Shown one piece after another: positions 8,748 through 17,045 of a stretch of DNA of 55,809 nt. Position numbers and translations under genes: made by a program. Origin of the DNA: Bacillota bacterium (GTDB taxonomy: Bacteria; Bacillota; Clostridia; Christensenellales; CAG-138); contig JAEWQH010000017.1 in assembly GCA_023399275.1 (NCBI GenBank), positions 1 through 55,809 of the forward strand, given 5' to 3'. Each line of letters opens with the position of its first letter. Position 1 is the first letter of the stretch. Below the pieces are notes generated by a model. The model did not search any database. It was given only the letters and a program-made list of their open reading frames with translations, and had not been told where the DNA came from.

Positions 8748-9632
8748 TCACACCTCCTTGGTCGCCCTGAGCGACAGCCACGAAAACAGCAGGATCGTCA
8801 GCGTCAGAATCACGCCCTGCGCCGCGGCAAGCCCGTATTTACCGGAGACAAACGCGGTATTGTAGATCAAATAGCCGATCGACATCGTCGAGTAGCTCGG
8901 CCCGCCGTTGGTCAGCAGGTAGACGACCTCCCAGAGCTGAAACACGTTGATGATCTGCATGGTCAAGATAAACACGATCACGGGCTTGAGCACGGGAATG
9001 GTGATGTGGAAGAACATCTGCGTGCGCGTCGCGCCGTCTATGGTGGCCGATTCATACAGCTCCGGCGAGATGCCGAGCATGCCCGCCATGAAGATGATGA
9101 TCGGCGTGCCGAGCGTCCAGGTCAGCACGACCAGGCACACCGCCGGCATGGCGAACCGCACGTCTGCCAGCCAGGCGATCGCCTCGCCGCCGAAGTGACT
9201 CACGACGTAGTTAAACAGCCCGTTGAGCGGATGAAAAATCCAGATCCACACGGCGGCGATGACCACGCCGCCCACCACGGTCGGCAGGTAAAACGCACCG
9301 CGAAACACGGACTGGATCCATGGCTTGGCTCGCACCAGCACGTTTGCGATCAGCAGCGAAAATACGACGATCGCCGGCACAAGGTAGAGCACATATTGAA
9401 AGCAGTTCGCATATGCCTGCAAAAACTTTCGATCGGAAAAGAGCTTTACGAAGTTGGAAAGCCCTACGAATTCTTTGGTGGTCAGCGTATAGTTTGTGAG
9501 GCTCAGATATATGGTTTCGATGACCGGGTAAACATTGAACACAAGTAAAAACAGCAGCCCGGGCAGCAAGAAATAGTACGCCCAGCGCTGTTTTTGGATT
9601 CTGCCGAGTAACGGCTGCTTTGTTTCCTTCAT
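8748..9632 (-). CDS. Carbohydrate ABC transporter permease (MalF-like, CUT1)
   Basis: The 294-residue permease has about six membrane segments and an EAA loop (IDGATRTQMFFHITIPVL). ATG 9632 is preferred over upstream in-frame codons because GGGAG lies 6 bp before it and the protein then begins with the usual short basic stretch before the first helix. It is separated from the binding-protein gene by about 210 bp that contain a strong hairpin. Confidence 0.9.
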   Translation of the reverse strand: MKETKQPLLGRIQKQRWAYYFLLPGLLFLLVFNVYPVIETIYLSLTNYTLTTKEFVGLSNFVKLFSDRKFLQAYANCFQYVLYLVPAIVVFSLLIANVLVRAKPWIQSVFRGAFYLPTVVGGVVIAAVWIWIFHPLNGLFNYVVSHFGGEAIAWLADVRFAMPAVCLVVLTWTLGTPIIIFMAGMLGISPELYESATIDGATRTQMFFHITIPVLKPVIVFILTMQIINVFQLWEVVYLLTNGGPSYSTMSIGYLIYNTAFVSGKYGLAAAQGVILTLTILLFSWLSLRATKEV

Positions 9633-9775
9633 TTGATACTCCCGGAAAATCGGCGTTGCGCCAGTCAAGCCGAGTGATGTGGATGGGAAAAGCCCGTGAA
9701 ACGCTCCCAACGCTCTGATTCTGAGGTTTGCGGTTTCTGCGGGCTTCTCCGTTACGTCAGATCATTACAGTCTGT

Positions 9776-9808
9776 GCGTGCCCGCCGGAACTGTGCCGGC
9801 GGGCACGC
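9776..9808. promoter_or_regulatory. Strong intercistronic hairpin after the sugar-binding protein gene
   Basis: A perfect 13-bp GC-rich stem (GCGTGCCCGCCGG with CCGGCGGGCACGC, 7-base loop) lies between the binding-protein and permease genes. No U-run follows on the minus strand, so it is not a plain terminator. The usual role of such hairpins is to protect the upstream mRNA and lower downstream expression, giving more binding protein than permease. The rest of 9633-9841 shows nothing else. Confidence 0.6.
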
Positions 9809-9841
9809 GCTCAGCCGTATTCTTAAAAGCGCGGCTTTGCC

Positions 9842-11230
9842 TTAGTCCGCAAGGACCGCGTTCGCCTCGGTCTCAAAGTCCGCCAGCGCCTGCTCGGGCG
9901 TCTTCGCACCGCTGAACATGGCCTGCAGTTCAGAGGCGTACAGCGGGCGCAGTTCGCTCCACTGCGGGCAGGTCGGGCCGTAGCTGAGGACGCCGTCCTC
10001 CGTCATGCGCTTGGAGATCGCTTCCAGCTCGGACGAGAGCGTGAGCTTATCCTGGAACGATGTGCGCATGGAAAGCGTGCCGTGCGCGCCGCAGATGAGC
10101 GGAATCCATTTTTCGCTGCTTACGATGTAGTCCACGAACTTCGCCGCCCAGATGTTCTCCTGTTCATTTTCAGACTTGAACACGGCAAGCGTGTGCGTAT
10201 CGGTCGCAAACGGCGGGTTTGGCTGGCCTTCCTCATGGGGGAAGTTTACGAAATACACTTCAAACGGGTTGTCGGACTCCTCCGCCAGCACCTGCAGATA
10301 GCTGTAGCCGCCGGTCATAGCGATCTGCTGGCTCTGCCAGGTCGCCCACATGTCGTCGTCGTTCAGCGCGGCCGCGCCGGGAACCGAAAGGCCGTTTTGC
10401 ACGACATCGTTGATAAAGTTGAAAGCCTTCAGGCCCTCTTCGCTGTTGAGCACGACCTTGGAGTAGTCGCTGCCGTCAAAGAACTCGGCGCCAAAGCCAA
10501 ACAGGAAGCCGAAGTTCGCCGCATCGCCGGACTGGTTCGCCGCCCAGAAGATGGTCGGATACGTATCCGCAAGGCCGGCATCCTTTACCGCCTGCAGCGC
10601 GGTCAGGTATTCATCCGTCGTCCATTCGCGGCTGTCCTCATCGGGCAGCAGGTCCAACGCGTCGATCTTCTCGAAGATCGTCTTGTTGATGGCGATGAAC
10701 ATCGGGCCCGCGTCGGTCGGCAGGTTCCAGACATTATCGGCATCGATGCTGCCGGAGACGTAGTCGCTGAGCGTATCCGCGGAGACATAGTCCTTGAGGT
10801 CGAGCAGATAGCCAAGGCCGTTGTACTTGGTCACGCGCAGCAGGCTGTCGTAGTAGATGTTTGGCATGGTTCCGCTGGCGATATCGACGTCCAGCTGCTC
10901 CGTTCCGCCGCCGGCGGGGTTGAGCGTGACGAGCTCGATGCTCACGTTTGGATACTGCGCAGTGAACTCGTCGATCAGGAGGTTGTAGAAGTCGCCAAGG
11001 TTCTGGGTTTGATCCTCGTAGCCCGGCAGATTCATCAGCTGCTGATACCCGTAGGCATAGAAGGTCAGGCTGACAGGTTCGTCGCTGGGCTCCTCTGTTG
11101 CGGCCGCAGGCTGCGTAGCGTCGGTCGCCGCCGGGCTGTCCTCAACGCTCGCCGCGGGCTGCGCCTGGCAACCTGCCAGCATCGAGAGCGCCATGACTGC
11201 GGACATCAGGATAAGAACAAGTTTTTTCAT
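9842..11230 (-). CDS. Sugar-binding lipoprotein of ABC importer (family 1 extracellular solute-binding protein)
   Basis: The 462-residue protein has a lipoprotein signal (MKKLVLILMSAVMALSMLAGC, lipobox LAGC) and the two-lobed SBP_bac_1 pattern seen with CUT1 importers. ATG 11230 follows AGGAGGAT; an ATG five codons upstream lies too close to the same site. It is the first gene of the operon, divergent from the YesM/YesN pair. The sugar is unknown; oligosaccharides are typical for importers controlled by such pairs. Confidence 0.9.
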   Translation of the reverse strand: MKKLVLILMSAVMALSMLAGCQAQPAASVEDSPAATDATQPAAATEEPSDEPVSLTFYAYGYQQLMNLPGYEDQTQNLGDFYNLLIDEFTAQYPNVSIELVTLNPAGGGTEQLDVDIASGTMPNIYYDSLLRVTKYNGLGYLLDLKDYVSADTLSDYVSGSIDADNVWNLPTDAGPMFIAINKTIFEKIDALDLLPDEDSREWTTDEYLTALQAVKDAGLADTYPTIFWAANQSGDAANFGFLFGFGAEFFDGSDYSKVVLNSEEGLKAFNFINDVVQNGLSVPGAAALNDDDMWATWQSQQIAMTGGYSYLQVLAEESDNPFEVYFVNFPHEEGQPNPPFATDTHTLAVFKSENEQENIWAAKFVDYIVSSEKWIPLICGAHGTLSMRTSFQDKLTLSSELEAISKRMTEDGVLSYGPTCPQWSELRPLYASELQAMFSGAKTPEQALADFETEANAVLAD

Positions 11231-11289
11231 GGGATCCTCCTTCATTGATTTGGTTGCGTCGAAATGGGTGATAGGGACTGATTTCTTTC

Positions 11290-11318
11290 ATTATACGGTG
11301 ACGCCTTCTTGTCAAAAA
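11290..11318 (-). promoter_or_regulatory. Promoter of the sugar ABC operon
   Basis: Minus-strand TATAAT at 11290-11295, about 60 bp before the binding-protein start. A perfect TTGACA lies at 11310-11315, but the spacer is only 14 bp, so the promoter is probably weak without help; a 17-bp spacing would use a poor hexamer at 11313-11318. This fits activation from the repeats just upstream. Confidence 0.5.
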
Positions 11319-11324
11319 CCCGAA

Positions 11325-11354
11325 ATCTTTACCTTTCGGTACGCGATCTTTACC
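11325..11354. promoter_or_regulatory. Direct-repeat operator, likely for the YesN-like regulator
   Basis: ATCTTTACC occurs at 11325-11333 and again at 11346-11354, a 21-bp period (two helix turns). AraC-type regulators contact tandem sites spaced this way, and the repeats lie just upstream of the importer's -35 region and between the importer and the AraC-type response regulator operon. Binding is inferred, not shown. Confidence 0.5.
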
Positions 11355-11458
11355 ATTTTGCGCAGAAATTCACTTTTTTAACATTTTCGCCGTTTTTTCC
11401 TGCTAGGCTTATTCCATAGGCGAATGCACCCGCCGCGCGCCGCCCCGGCGCAATCGCA

Positions 11459-11467
11459 TGCTATAAT
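11459..11467 (+). promoter_or_regulatory. Extended -10 promoter for the two-component operon
   Basis: TGCTATAAT, about 48 bp before the kinase start, with no clear -35. Confidence 0.5.
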
Positions 11468-11514
11468 ACTCAGATGACCGCCCGCCGCCACATCCGCAAA
11501 AAGGGGAGCTTACT

Positions 11515-13302
11515 ATGCCTGTGTCGAGCATTCTGAAACGCCAGCGGATTCAAACGCGCATCTCCGCGCCGTTTTTGATTCTGATGGGCCTCACCATCCT
11601 GCTGCTGACCTCGGCGCTCTACCAGATCGCCGCGCGCTCGGCGCAGAAGCAAACGGCGCAGACGCTGAATATCACACTCGGCAATATCGACGAAAACCTG
11701 AATATGTTGATGGAGGACCTGACGCAGAGCGCCAAGCTGCTGATCACCAGCAGCGACGTACAGCAGATCAACACGCTCTCCGCGCCCGTCTCCGGGCACG
11801 CGCAGACGCAGCGTTTTTCGCGCATCCAAACCCTCTGCTCCAGCATCCTCGCTGCTAAACCGCAGATTACGGAGCTGATGCTCTACACGGCGGAGGGCAA
11901 GCGCGTGCTCACCACGCGCATCTATCTGCGCGGCGCAGGGAACCAGGACTTGGGCGCGGACGAACTGCAGGGGTTGGACGCCGCCGCCTCGGGGCTTACC
12001 TATGTGGCGGGGGGCGAAGCAAGCCTGATCCACATGGCTATGGTCATCCGCAACCTCAACGACTTCTCCAAGATCGGCTATGTTCTCTTTGGCGTGAGCC
12101 GCAGCCTCTTCTCCGCAGATTTGCAGGAGCAGGTCAACAACCTGCAGGGCAACGCCTATATCGTGACCAACGACGGGGCAATCGTCTCCGCTGTTCGAAA
12201 CATCGCCTTTGCGGACGAAGCGGACGTCATCTCCTCCTGCCTGCGGCAGGAGACGGACGGCGCGCTCTACCAGAGCGTGCAGCTCGAGGGGAAGCGCCTG
12301 CTGCGCATCCGCCACGACACCGCAGCGCAGGACTGGACGCTGCTGCTCGTCGTTCCGCAGCGCGTGGTCACGGCCGACCTTCGCTATATGGGTTACACCA
12401 GCCTCGCGCTTGCGCTCGCGGTCGCCTGCGTCACCTGGCTGCTCACGCTATTGATCTCCTCGGGCATCTCGCGCCCGATCATACGGATCGCAGATGCGAT
12501 GAAACAGTTTGAGCAGGGCGATTTTTCCGTGCGTTGCCGCGAGCAGGCCGGCGGCGACGTCGTGCCCGAACCCGGCGCCGACGAGATCGGCTACCTATCC
12601 TCCTCTTTCGATCGCATGATCGAGCAGCTCGACCACACCGTCAACCAAAATTACCGCCTGCAGCTGCTGGAGAAGGACATGGAGGTGCGGCTGCTGCAAG
12701 CACAGCTCGACCCGCACTTTTTATACAATACGCTGGACAGCATCTACTACCTGGCCAAAGAGCACGGCGCGGAGGATATATCGGACATCGTGCTCGCGCT
12801 TTGCAGCCTTTCGCGCGCCTCCATCACGCAGACGGAGTCGCTCGTATCCGTTGCGGAGGATCTGGCGTTTGCGCGGGACTATCTCAAGATCATGCGGCTG
12901 CGCTTTGGCAGCAAGCTCTCGGTGTCGTTTGAGGTGGAAGAAGCCGCTTTGCAGACGATGATCCCGAAACTGACGTTGCAGCCGCTGATCGCCAACGCGA
13001 TCCGGCACGGGCTGGAGCATCAATCCGGCTCCTGGGAGATCCGCGTGGGCGTGCGCGTTCGCGGCGGGTCCGCTGCGGTCTTTGTCCGCGACAACGGCGC
13101 AGGCATCACGCCGGAGCGGCTGGAGCAGATCCGGCAGTATATGGCGGGCGGATACGACAACTGCGCGCACATCGGGCTCTGCGCGCTCGGCCGGCGGCTG
13201 CGGCTGCTGCTCGGCGCGCAAGCCTCCCTTACGATATCGAGCGAATGCGGCAAGGGCACCGAGGTGCTGCTGATTCTGCCTCTTGGGAAACGGAGCGCAT
13301 AG
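11515..13302 (+). CDS. Sensor histidine kinase, YesM-like (His_kinase family)
   Basis: The 595-residue membrane kinase has a first helix at about residues 18-40, an extracytoplasmic sensor region to about 290, a second helix, a HAMP linker, the His_kinase motif LDPHFLYNTLDSI with phospho-accepting His401, and a C-terminal HATPase (IPKLTLQPLIANAI N-box; RDNGAGI near 525). ATG 11515 follows AAGGGGAG. YesM-type kinases sense sugars, sometimes through a binding protein, and phosphorylate a YesN-type regulator. The divergent sugar importer is the probable target system. Confidence 0.9.
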   Translation: MPVSSILKRQRIQTRISAPFLILMGLTILLLTSALYQIAARSAQKQTAQTLNITLGNIDENLNMLMEDLTQSAKLLITSSDVQQINTLSAPVSGHAQTQRFSRIQTLCSSILAAKPQITELMLYTAEGKRVLTTRIYLRGAGNQDLGADELQGLDAAASGLTYVAGGEASLIHMAMVIRNLNDFSKIGYVLFGVSRSLFSADLQEQVNNLQGNAYIVTNDGAIVSAVRNIAFADEADVISSCLRQETDGALYQSVQLEGKRLLRIRHDTAAQDWTLLLVVPQRVVTADLRYMGYTSLALALAVACVTWLLTLLISSGISRPIIRIADAMKQFEQGDFSVRCREQAGGDVVPEPGADEIGYLSSSFDRMIEQLDHTVNQNYRLQLLEKDMEVRLLQAQLDPHFLYNTLDSIYYLAKEHGAEDISDIVLALCSLSRASITQTESLVSVAEDLAFARDYLKIMRLRFGSKLSVSFEVEEAALQTMIPKLTLQPLIANAIRHGLEHQSGSWEIRVGVRVRGGSAAVFVRDNGAGITPERLEQIRQYMAGGYDNCAHIGLCALGRRLRLLLGAQASLTISSECGKGTEVLLILPLGKRSA

Positions 13303-13304
13303 CC

Positions 13305-14519
13305 ATGTACAAAATCTTGATTGCGGAAGACGAGGAGATCATCCGGCGCGGCGTCTGCAAAGCGCTCAACTGGGCGGACGTCGGTTGCGAGATTTGCGGC
13401 GCGGTTGAAAACGGCGCGGAGGCGATTGAGTGCCTCGCCGCTTGCGCGCCGGATATCGTGCTGTGCGATATCCGCATGCCGGAGCAGAGCGGGCTGGACG
13501 TGGCAGCGTATATTCAACGGCATAAGCTCGAGTGCAAGATACTGCTGCTCACGGGGTACAGCGATTTTTCGTATGCGCAGCAGGCCATCTCCTTCGGCGT
13601 ATTCGACTATCTGCTCAAGCCCGTCTCGCCGGAGGCGCTGACCGCGGCGATCTTTCGCGCCACCGCCGCGCTGGACGAGGCCCGGGCTTCGCGCCGCGAG
13701 CAGCCCGCGCCCACGCAGGGCACCGATACGGACGCGCTGCTCACGCGGCTGCTCCTCGGCGAAATCTCCCCTTCCTCACCGGCATTTGCCCAAACGGCGC
13801 CTTTGGAGCTGAGCAGCCTTCGCTTCACACTGGCGCTGATCCCCTGCGAAGCCATTCAAAAAAACGCGGGAAAGCATCCGCTGCCGCCCGAGAAGCTCCA
13901 TCTGCTGGCGCGGCTGTTTTCCACCGCAGCACAGCGCGCATCGTTTCACCGCCTGCTGCCTGCAATCGACGGCGCATATCCCCTCTGCGTCGGCTATGTA
14001 GGGGAGCCTTTCCGTCCGTTCTTCTGCTGGGAGCTTCTGCAGGCGGAATACAGCCACGAAGCGCACGCAAAACTCACGCTGACCGTCTGCGCGCTCGACG
14101 CCAATCTGGCCGGCCTGCGTGAGGCGTACCGCGCCGGCCTGGCCGCGCTTGTGCCCGCGCTGCCCGCGCAAACCGCATCCGGCCGCCCGATCGTAGCGTC
14201 GATTCTGAATTATCTCTGGGCACACTATGCCGGCCCGGTGAAGCTGACGGACGTCGCCGAACACGTCTTTCTAAACCCCAGCTATATCAGCCGCATCGTC
14301 TGCCGGGAAACCGGCATGAGCTTCATCGACCATCTGCTCTTCATCCGCGTTCAGGAGGCCAAGCGCCTGCTGCTGACGTCTCCGCTGCGAACATTCGAAA
14401 TCGCGGAGAAAACCGGTTTTGGCAGCGCAAAGTACTTCGGTCAGGTATTTCGGCGGCAGACGGGCATGTCCCCGAGCGAGTACCGCGCGCGCGCCGGCGT
14501 ACCGCCGCCCGCATCATAG
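13305..14519 (+). CDS. Response regulator with AraC-type DNA-binding domain (YesN-like)
   Basis: The 404-residue protein has an N-terminal receiver domain with acidic pocket ED/EE near residues 8-10, phospho-acceptor Asp55 (LCDIRMPE) and Lys in LLKPVS, a middle linker domain, and a C-terminal AraC pair of helix-turn-helices (about 305-400, ending MSPSEYRA). ATG 13305 is 2 bp after the kinase stop, with GGAG inside the kinase end. It is expected to bind tandem sites such as the repeats at 11325-11354 and activate the importer. Confidence 0.92.
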   Translation: MYKILIAEDEEIIRRGVCKALNWADVGCEICGAVENGAEAIECLAACAPDIVLCDIRMPEQSGLDVAAYIQRHKLECKILLLTGYSDFSYAQQAISFGVFDYLLKPVSPEALTAAIFRATAALDEARASRREQPAPTQGTDTDALLTRLLLGEISPSSPAFAQTAPLELSSLRFTLALIPCEAIQKNAGKHPLPPEKLHLLARLFSTAAQRASFHRLLPAIDGAYPLCVGYVGEPFRPFFCWELLQAEYSHEAHAKLTLTVCALDANLAGLREAYRAGLAALVPALPAQTASGRPIVASILNYLWAHYAGPVKLTDVAEHVFLNPSYISRIVCRETGMSFIDHLLFIRVQEAKRLLLTSPLRTFEIAEKTGFGSAKYFGQVFRRQTGMSPSEYRARAGVPPPAS

Positions 14520-14536
14520 CCCGCTTTTATGCGGCA

Positions 14537-14577
14537 CAACGCCCCCGGATTTGGTATAAACCAATCCGGGGGCGTTG
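14537..14577. terminator. Terminator-like hairpin between convergent operons
   Basis: An almost uninterrupted stem (CAACGCCCCCGGATT-TGGT with ACCA-ATCCGGGGGCGTTG, ATAA loop) sits between the response regulator and the convergent peptide-transporter operon. The T-run is poor on both sides. Confidence 0.65.
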
Positions 14578-14623
14578 TTGAATGCTTGCTTTATTCAGCG
14601 CTCCAATCGCGTTTACAGATGCC

Positions 14624-14896
14624 TCATGCAAACCAGACCTTGACGCAGAAGAGGATAAAGAGCACCAGTATGAGTGAAAAGCCAGCCGAGAAGAGGAACG
14701 CCCACTTCACGCTCGCCAGAATCACCATGCGCGTCTCGCGCGCAGTGAGCTGCTCCTTGGGGCGCTCTTCGGACTTATGCGCATCCGCGCGCGCGTCAAA
14801 CGTGCGCCGGTAGCCCGGCATACCCTCTACGTTCATATTGACGATGGTGCGCCCGTCGTCCTCCCAGGCTTCGCTTCGCCTGACGCGCCGCGCCAC
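14624..14896 (-). CDS. Small single-span membrane protein of the peptide transporter operon
   Basis: The 90-residue protein has a charged N-terminal half (about residues 1-55) and one strong membrane helix near the C-terminus (about 60-86). It starts with GTG five bases after the stop of the ATP-binding gene, without a clear ribosome binding site, so translation is probably coupled. I do not recognise a family. As the last gene of the importer operon it may be an accessory subunit, but that is only context. Confidence 0.6.
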   Translation of the reverse strand: MARRVRRSEAWEDDGRTIVNMNVEGMPGYRRTFDARADAHKSEERPKEQLTARETRMVILASVKWAFLFSAGFSLILVLFILFCVKVWFA

Positions 14897-14901
14897 GGGG
14901 G

Positions 14902-15876
14902 TTACTTACCGTAGAGGTGGCAGACCACATAGTGGCCGTTGCCCGCCTCATAGCGCTTTGGCGTCTCGGTCTTGCAGATCTCCATGCACTCGCGGCAGCG
15001 GGTATGGAACTTGCAGCCGCTCGGCGGATTTGCCGGCGAGGGAATGCTCCCCTCGAGGATGATGCGGTTCATCTTCACCGTCGGATCCGGCATGGGAATC
15101 GCCGAAAACAGCGCCTGCGTATACGGATGCATCGGCTTTGCGAAGATATCCTTCTTCGCGCCGTACTCGACCATGTCGCCCAGGTACATCACGCCGACCG
15201 TATCGGATATATGCTCCACAACCGAAAGATCGTGCGAGATGAACAGGTACGTCAGTGAAAACTCCTTCTGCAGATCCTCGAGCAGATTGATGATCTGCGC
15301 CTGGATGGATACATCCAGCGCGGATACCGGCTCGTCGCAGACGATGAAGTCCGGGTTGAGCGCGAGCGCGCGGGCGATGCAGATGCGCTGGCGCTGCCCG
15401 CCGGAGAATTCGTGCGGATAGCGGTCCTTATGGTACGGCTGCAGTCCGCAGGCACGCATGATCTTCGTGATATAGTCGTCAAACTCCGCATCCGGCACCA
15501 GTCTGTGCTCACGCACTGCCTCGCCGATGATCTCGCCGACCGGCATACGCGGGGAAAGGCTGGAGTACGGGTCCTGAAAGATGATCTGCAGCTGCGGGCG
15601 GATCTTTCTTAGCTCGCTGTGCGTCAGGTCGAAGAGCTCCTTGCCTTTGAAGAGCACGGAGCCGGAGGTCTTGTCGTTGAGCCGCAGCAGCGTCTTGCCG
15701 ACGGTGGTCTTGCCGCAGCCGCTCTCGCCCACGAGACCCATCGTCGTGCCCCGGCGGATCTGGAAGCTCACGCCGTCCACGGCGCGCACCTGCCCCACCA
15801 CACGGCCAAACATACCCGCTTTGATCGGATAGTATTTCTTGAGGTCTACCACCTCAATGACGATGTCGTCGTTCAC
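14902..15876 (-). CDS. Oligopeptide/dipeptide ABC transporter ATP-binding protein (DppF/OppF type)
   Basis: The 324-residue ATPase has Walker A GESGCGKTT, signature SGGQRQR and Walker B IVCDEPVSALD, then the C-terminal oligopeptide-transporter extension with a cysteine cluster (CKFHTRCRECMEIC) like that reported to bind an iron-sulfur cluster in some DppD/F proteins. GTG 15876 overlaps the upstream stop (GTGA), and a run of G is upstream. It pairs with the next ATPase to energise import. Confidence 0.92.
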   Translation of the reverse strand: MNDDIVIEVVDLKKYYPIKAGMFGRVVGQVRAVDGVSFQIRRGTTMGLVGESGCGKTTVGKTLLRLNDKTSGSVLFKGKELFDLTHSELRKIRPQLQIIFQDPYSSLSPRMPVGEIIGEAVREHRLVPDAEFDDYITKIMRACGLQPYHKDRYPHEFSGGQRQRICIARALALNPDFIVCDEPVSALDVSIQAQIINLLEDLQKEFSLTYLFISHDLSVVEHISDTVGVMYLGDMVEYGAKKDIFAKPMHPYTQALFSAIPMPDPTVKMNRIILEGSIPSPANPPSGCKFHTRCRECMEICKTETPKRYEAGNGHYVVCHLYGK

Positions 15877-17036
15877 GCTTCCACCCCCTTGTCCGCGTAG
15901 AGGTAGCAGCTCACCGAATGCGTATCGGAGAGCTTCACCTCGCCCGGATACTTTCCGTTGCAGCGATCGCAGCACTGCTCGCAGCGATCGCGGAAGTAAC
16001 AATAATCCGGCATGTTGATGGGGTTTGGCACGGAGCCGGGGATGCTGTAGAGCCGGTCGCGTTCGCGCCCGACCACCGGCTTGGATTCCATCAGGCCGAT
16101 CGTGTACGGATGCGCGGGATGCAGGAATACCTCCTCCGTCGTGCCCTTCTCCACGATGCGGCCTGCATACATGACCACGACGAGGTCCGCCATCTCGGCG
16201 ACCACGCCGAGATCATGCGTGATGAGCATGATCGAGGAGTTGATCTTGTCCTTCAGGTTTCGCAGCAGGTCAAGGATCTGCGCCTGGATGGTGACATCCA
16301 GCGCGGTCGTCGGCTCATCCGCGATGATCAGGCGCGGGTTGCAGCTCAGCGCCATGGCGATCATGATGCGCTGGCGCATGCCGCCGGAGAGCTCGTGCGG
16401 AAACATCTGATATACGCCCGCGCAGTTGGCGATGTTGACCATCTCCAGCATCTCAAGCGTGCGGCGCTTAACCTGCTCGTCCGTCATGTGCGGGTTGTGC
16501 AGCTTGATGACCTCGTCGATCTGCGCGCCCGCGCGGAAGACGGGATTGAGGCTTGTCATCGGCTCCTGAAAGATCATGGAGACATAGTTGCCGCGAATGC
16601 GCTGCATCGCCTCGGTCGGCGTCTTGGCGATATCGTAGACGTTTTCGCCGGTGTTGACGCGGATCGCACCCTCGACGATCTGCCCCTGCGGGCGTTGCAC
16701 GAGCTGCATCAGCGACAGGCTCGTAACACTCTTTCCGCAGCCGCTCTCGCCCACGACGCCGACGGTCTTGCCCTGGGGGATATCAAAGGTTACGCCGTCC
16801 ACCGCCTTGACCGTGCCGATGTCTGTAAAGAAGTAGGTATGCAGGTTGTCAAACTCCGCAACGTTCTGCGGATCGCGCATCCGCGTGAGATATTCCTGCG
16901 GCGGAACGTGCCTGCGGTTGCGCTGCTTTTCGATCCGGTCGGTGATGCGCCGGTTCTCACGCGAGATCTTGCGTGATTCCGCGGCGGTGATATAGTCCTG
17001 CCCGTGCGCTTTTGCTTTTCTTCCAAAGATTGCCAT
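15873..17036 (-). CDS. Oligopeptide/dipeptide ABC transporter ATP-binding protein (DppD/OppD type)
   Basis: The 387-residue ATPase has Walker A GESGCGKSV, signature SGGMRQR and Walker B IIADEPTTALD, and the C-terminal Cys cluster (CYFRDRCEQCCDRC). It carries an unusual basic N-terminal extension of about 60 residues before the ABC domain starts; usual DppD proteins are about 330 residues. ATG 17036 follows AGGTAGGG. It lies 9 bp after the permease and overlaps the second ATPase by 4 bp. Confidence 0.92.
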   Translation of the reverse strand: MAIFGRKAKAHGQDYITAAESRKISRENRRITDRIEKQRNRRHVPPQEYLTRMRDPQNVAEFDNLHTYFFTDIGTVKAVDGVTFDIPQGKTVGVVGESGCGKSVTSLSLMQLVQRPQGQIVEGAIRVNTGENVYDIAKTPTEAMQRIRGNYVSMIFQEPMTSLNPVFRAGAQIDEVIKLHNPHMTDEQVKRRTLEMLEMVNIANCAGVYQMFPHELSGGMRQRIMIAMALSCNPRLIIADEPTTALDVTIQAQILDLLRNLKDKINSSIMLITHDLGVVAEMADLVVVMYAGRIVEKGTTEEVFLHPAHPYTIGLMESKPVVGRERDRLYSIPGSVPNPINMPDYCYFRDRCEQCCDRCNGKYPGEVKLSDTHSVSCYLYADKGVEA

Positions 17037-17045
17037 ATCGTTACC

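Noticed and set aside
15918..16976. Plus-strand frame of 352 codons opposite the DppD gene
   Set aside because: Antisense shadow; the minus-strand ATPase has all motifs.
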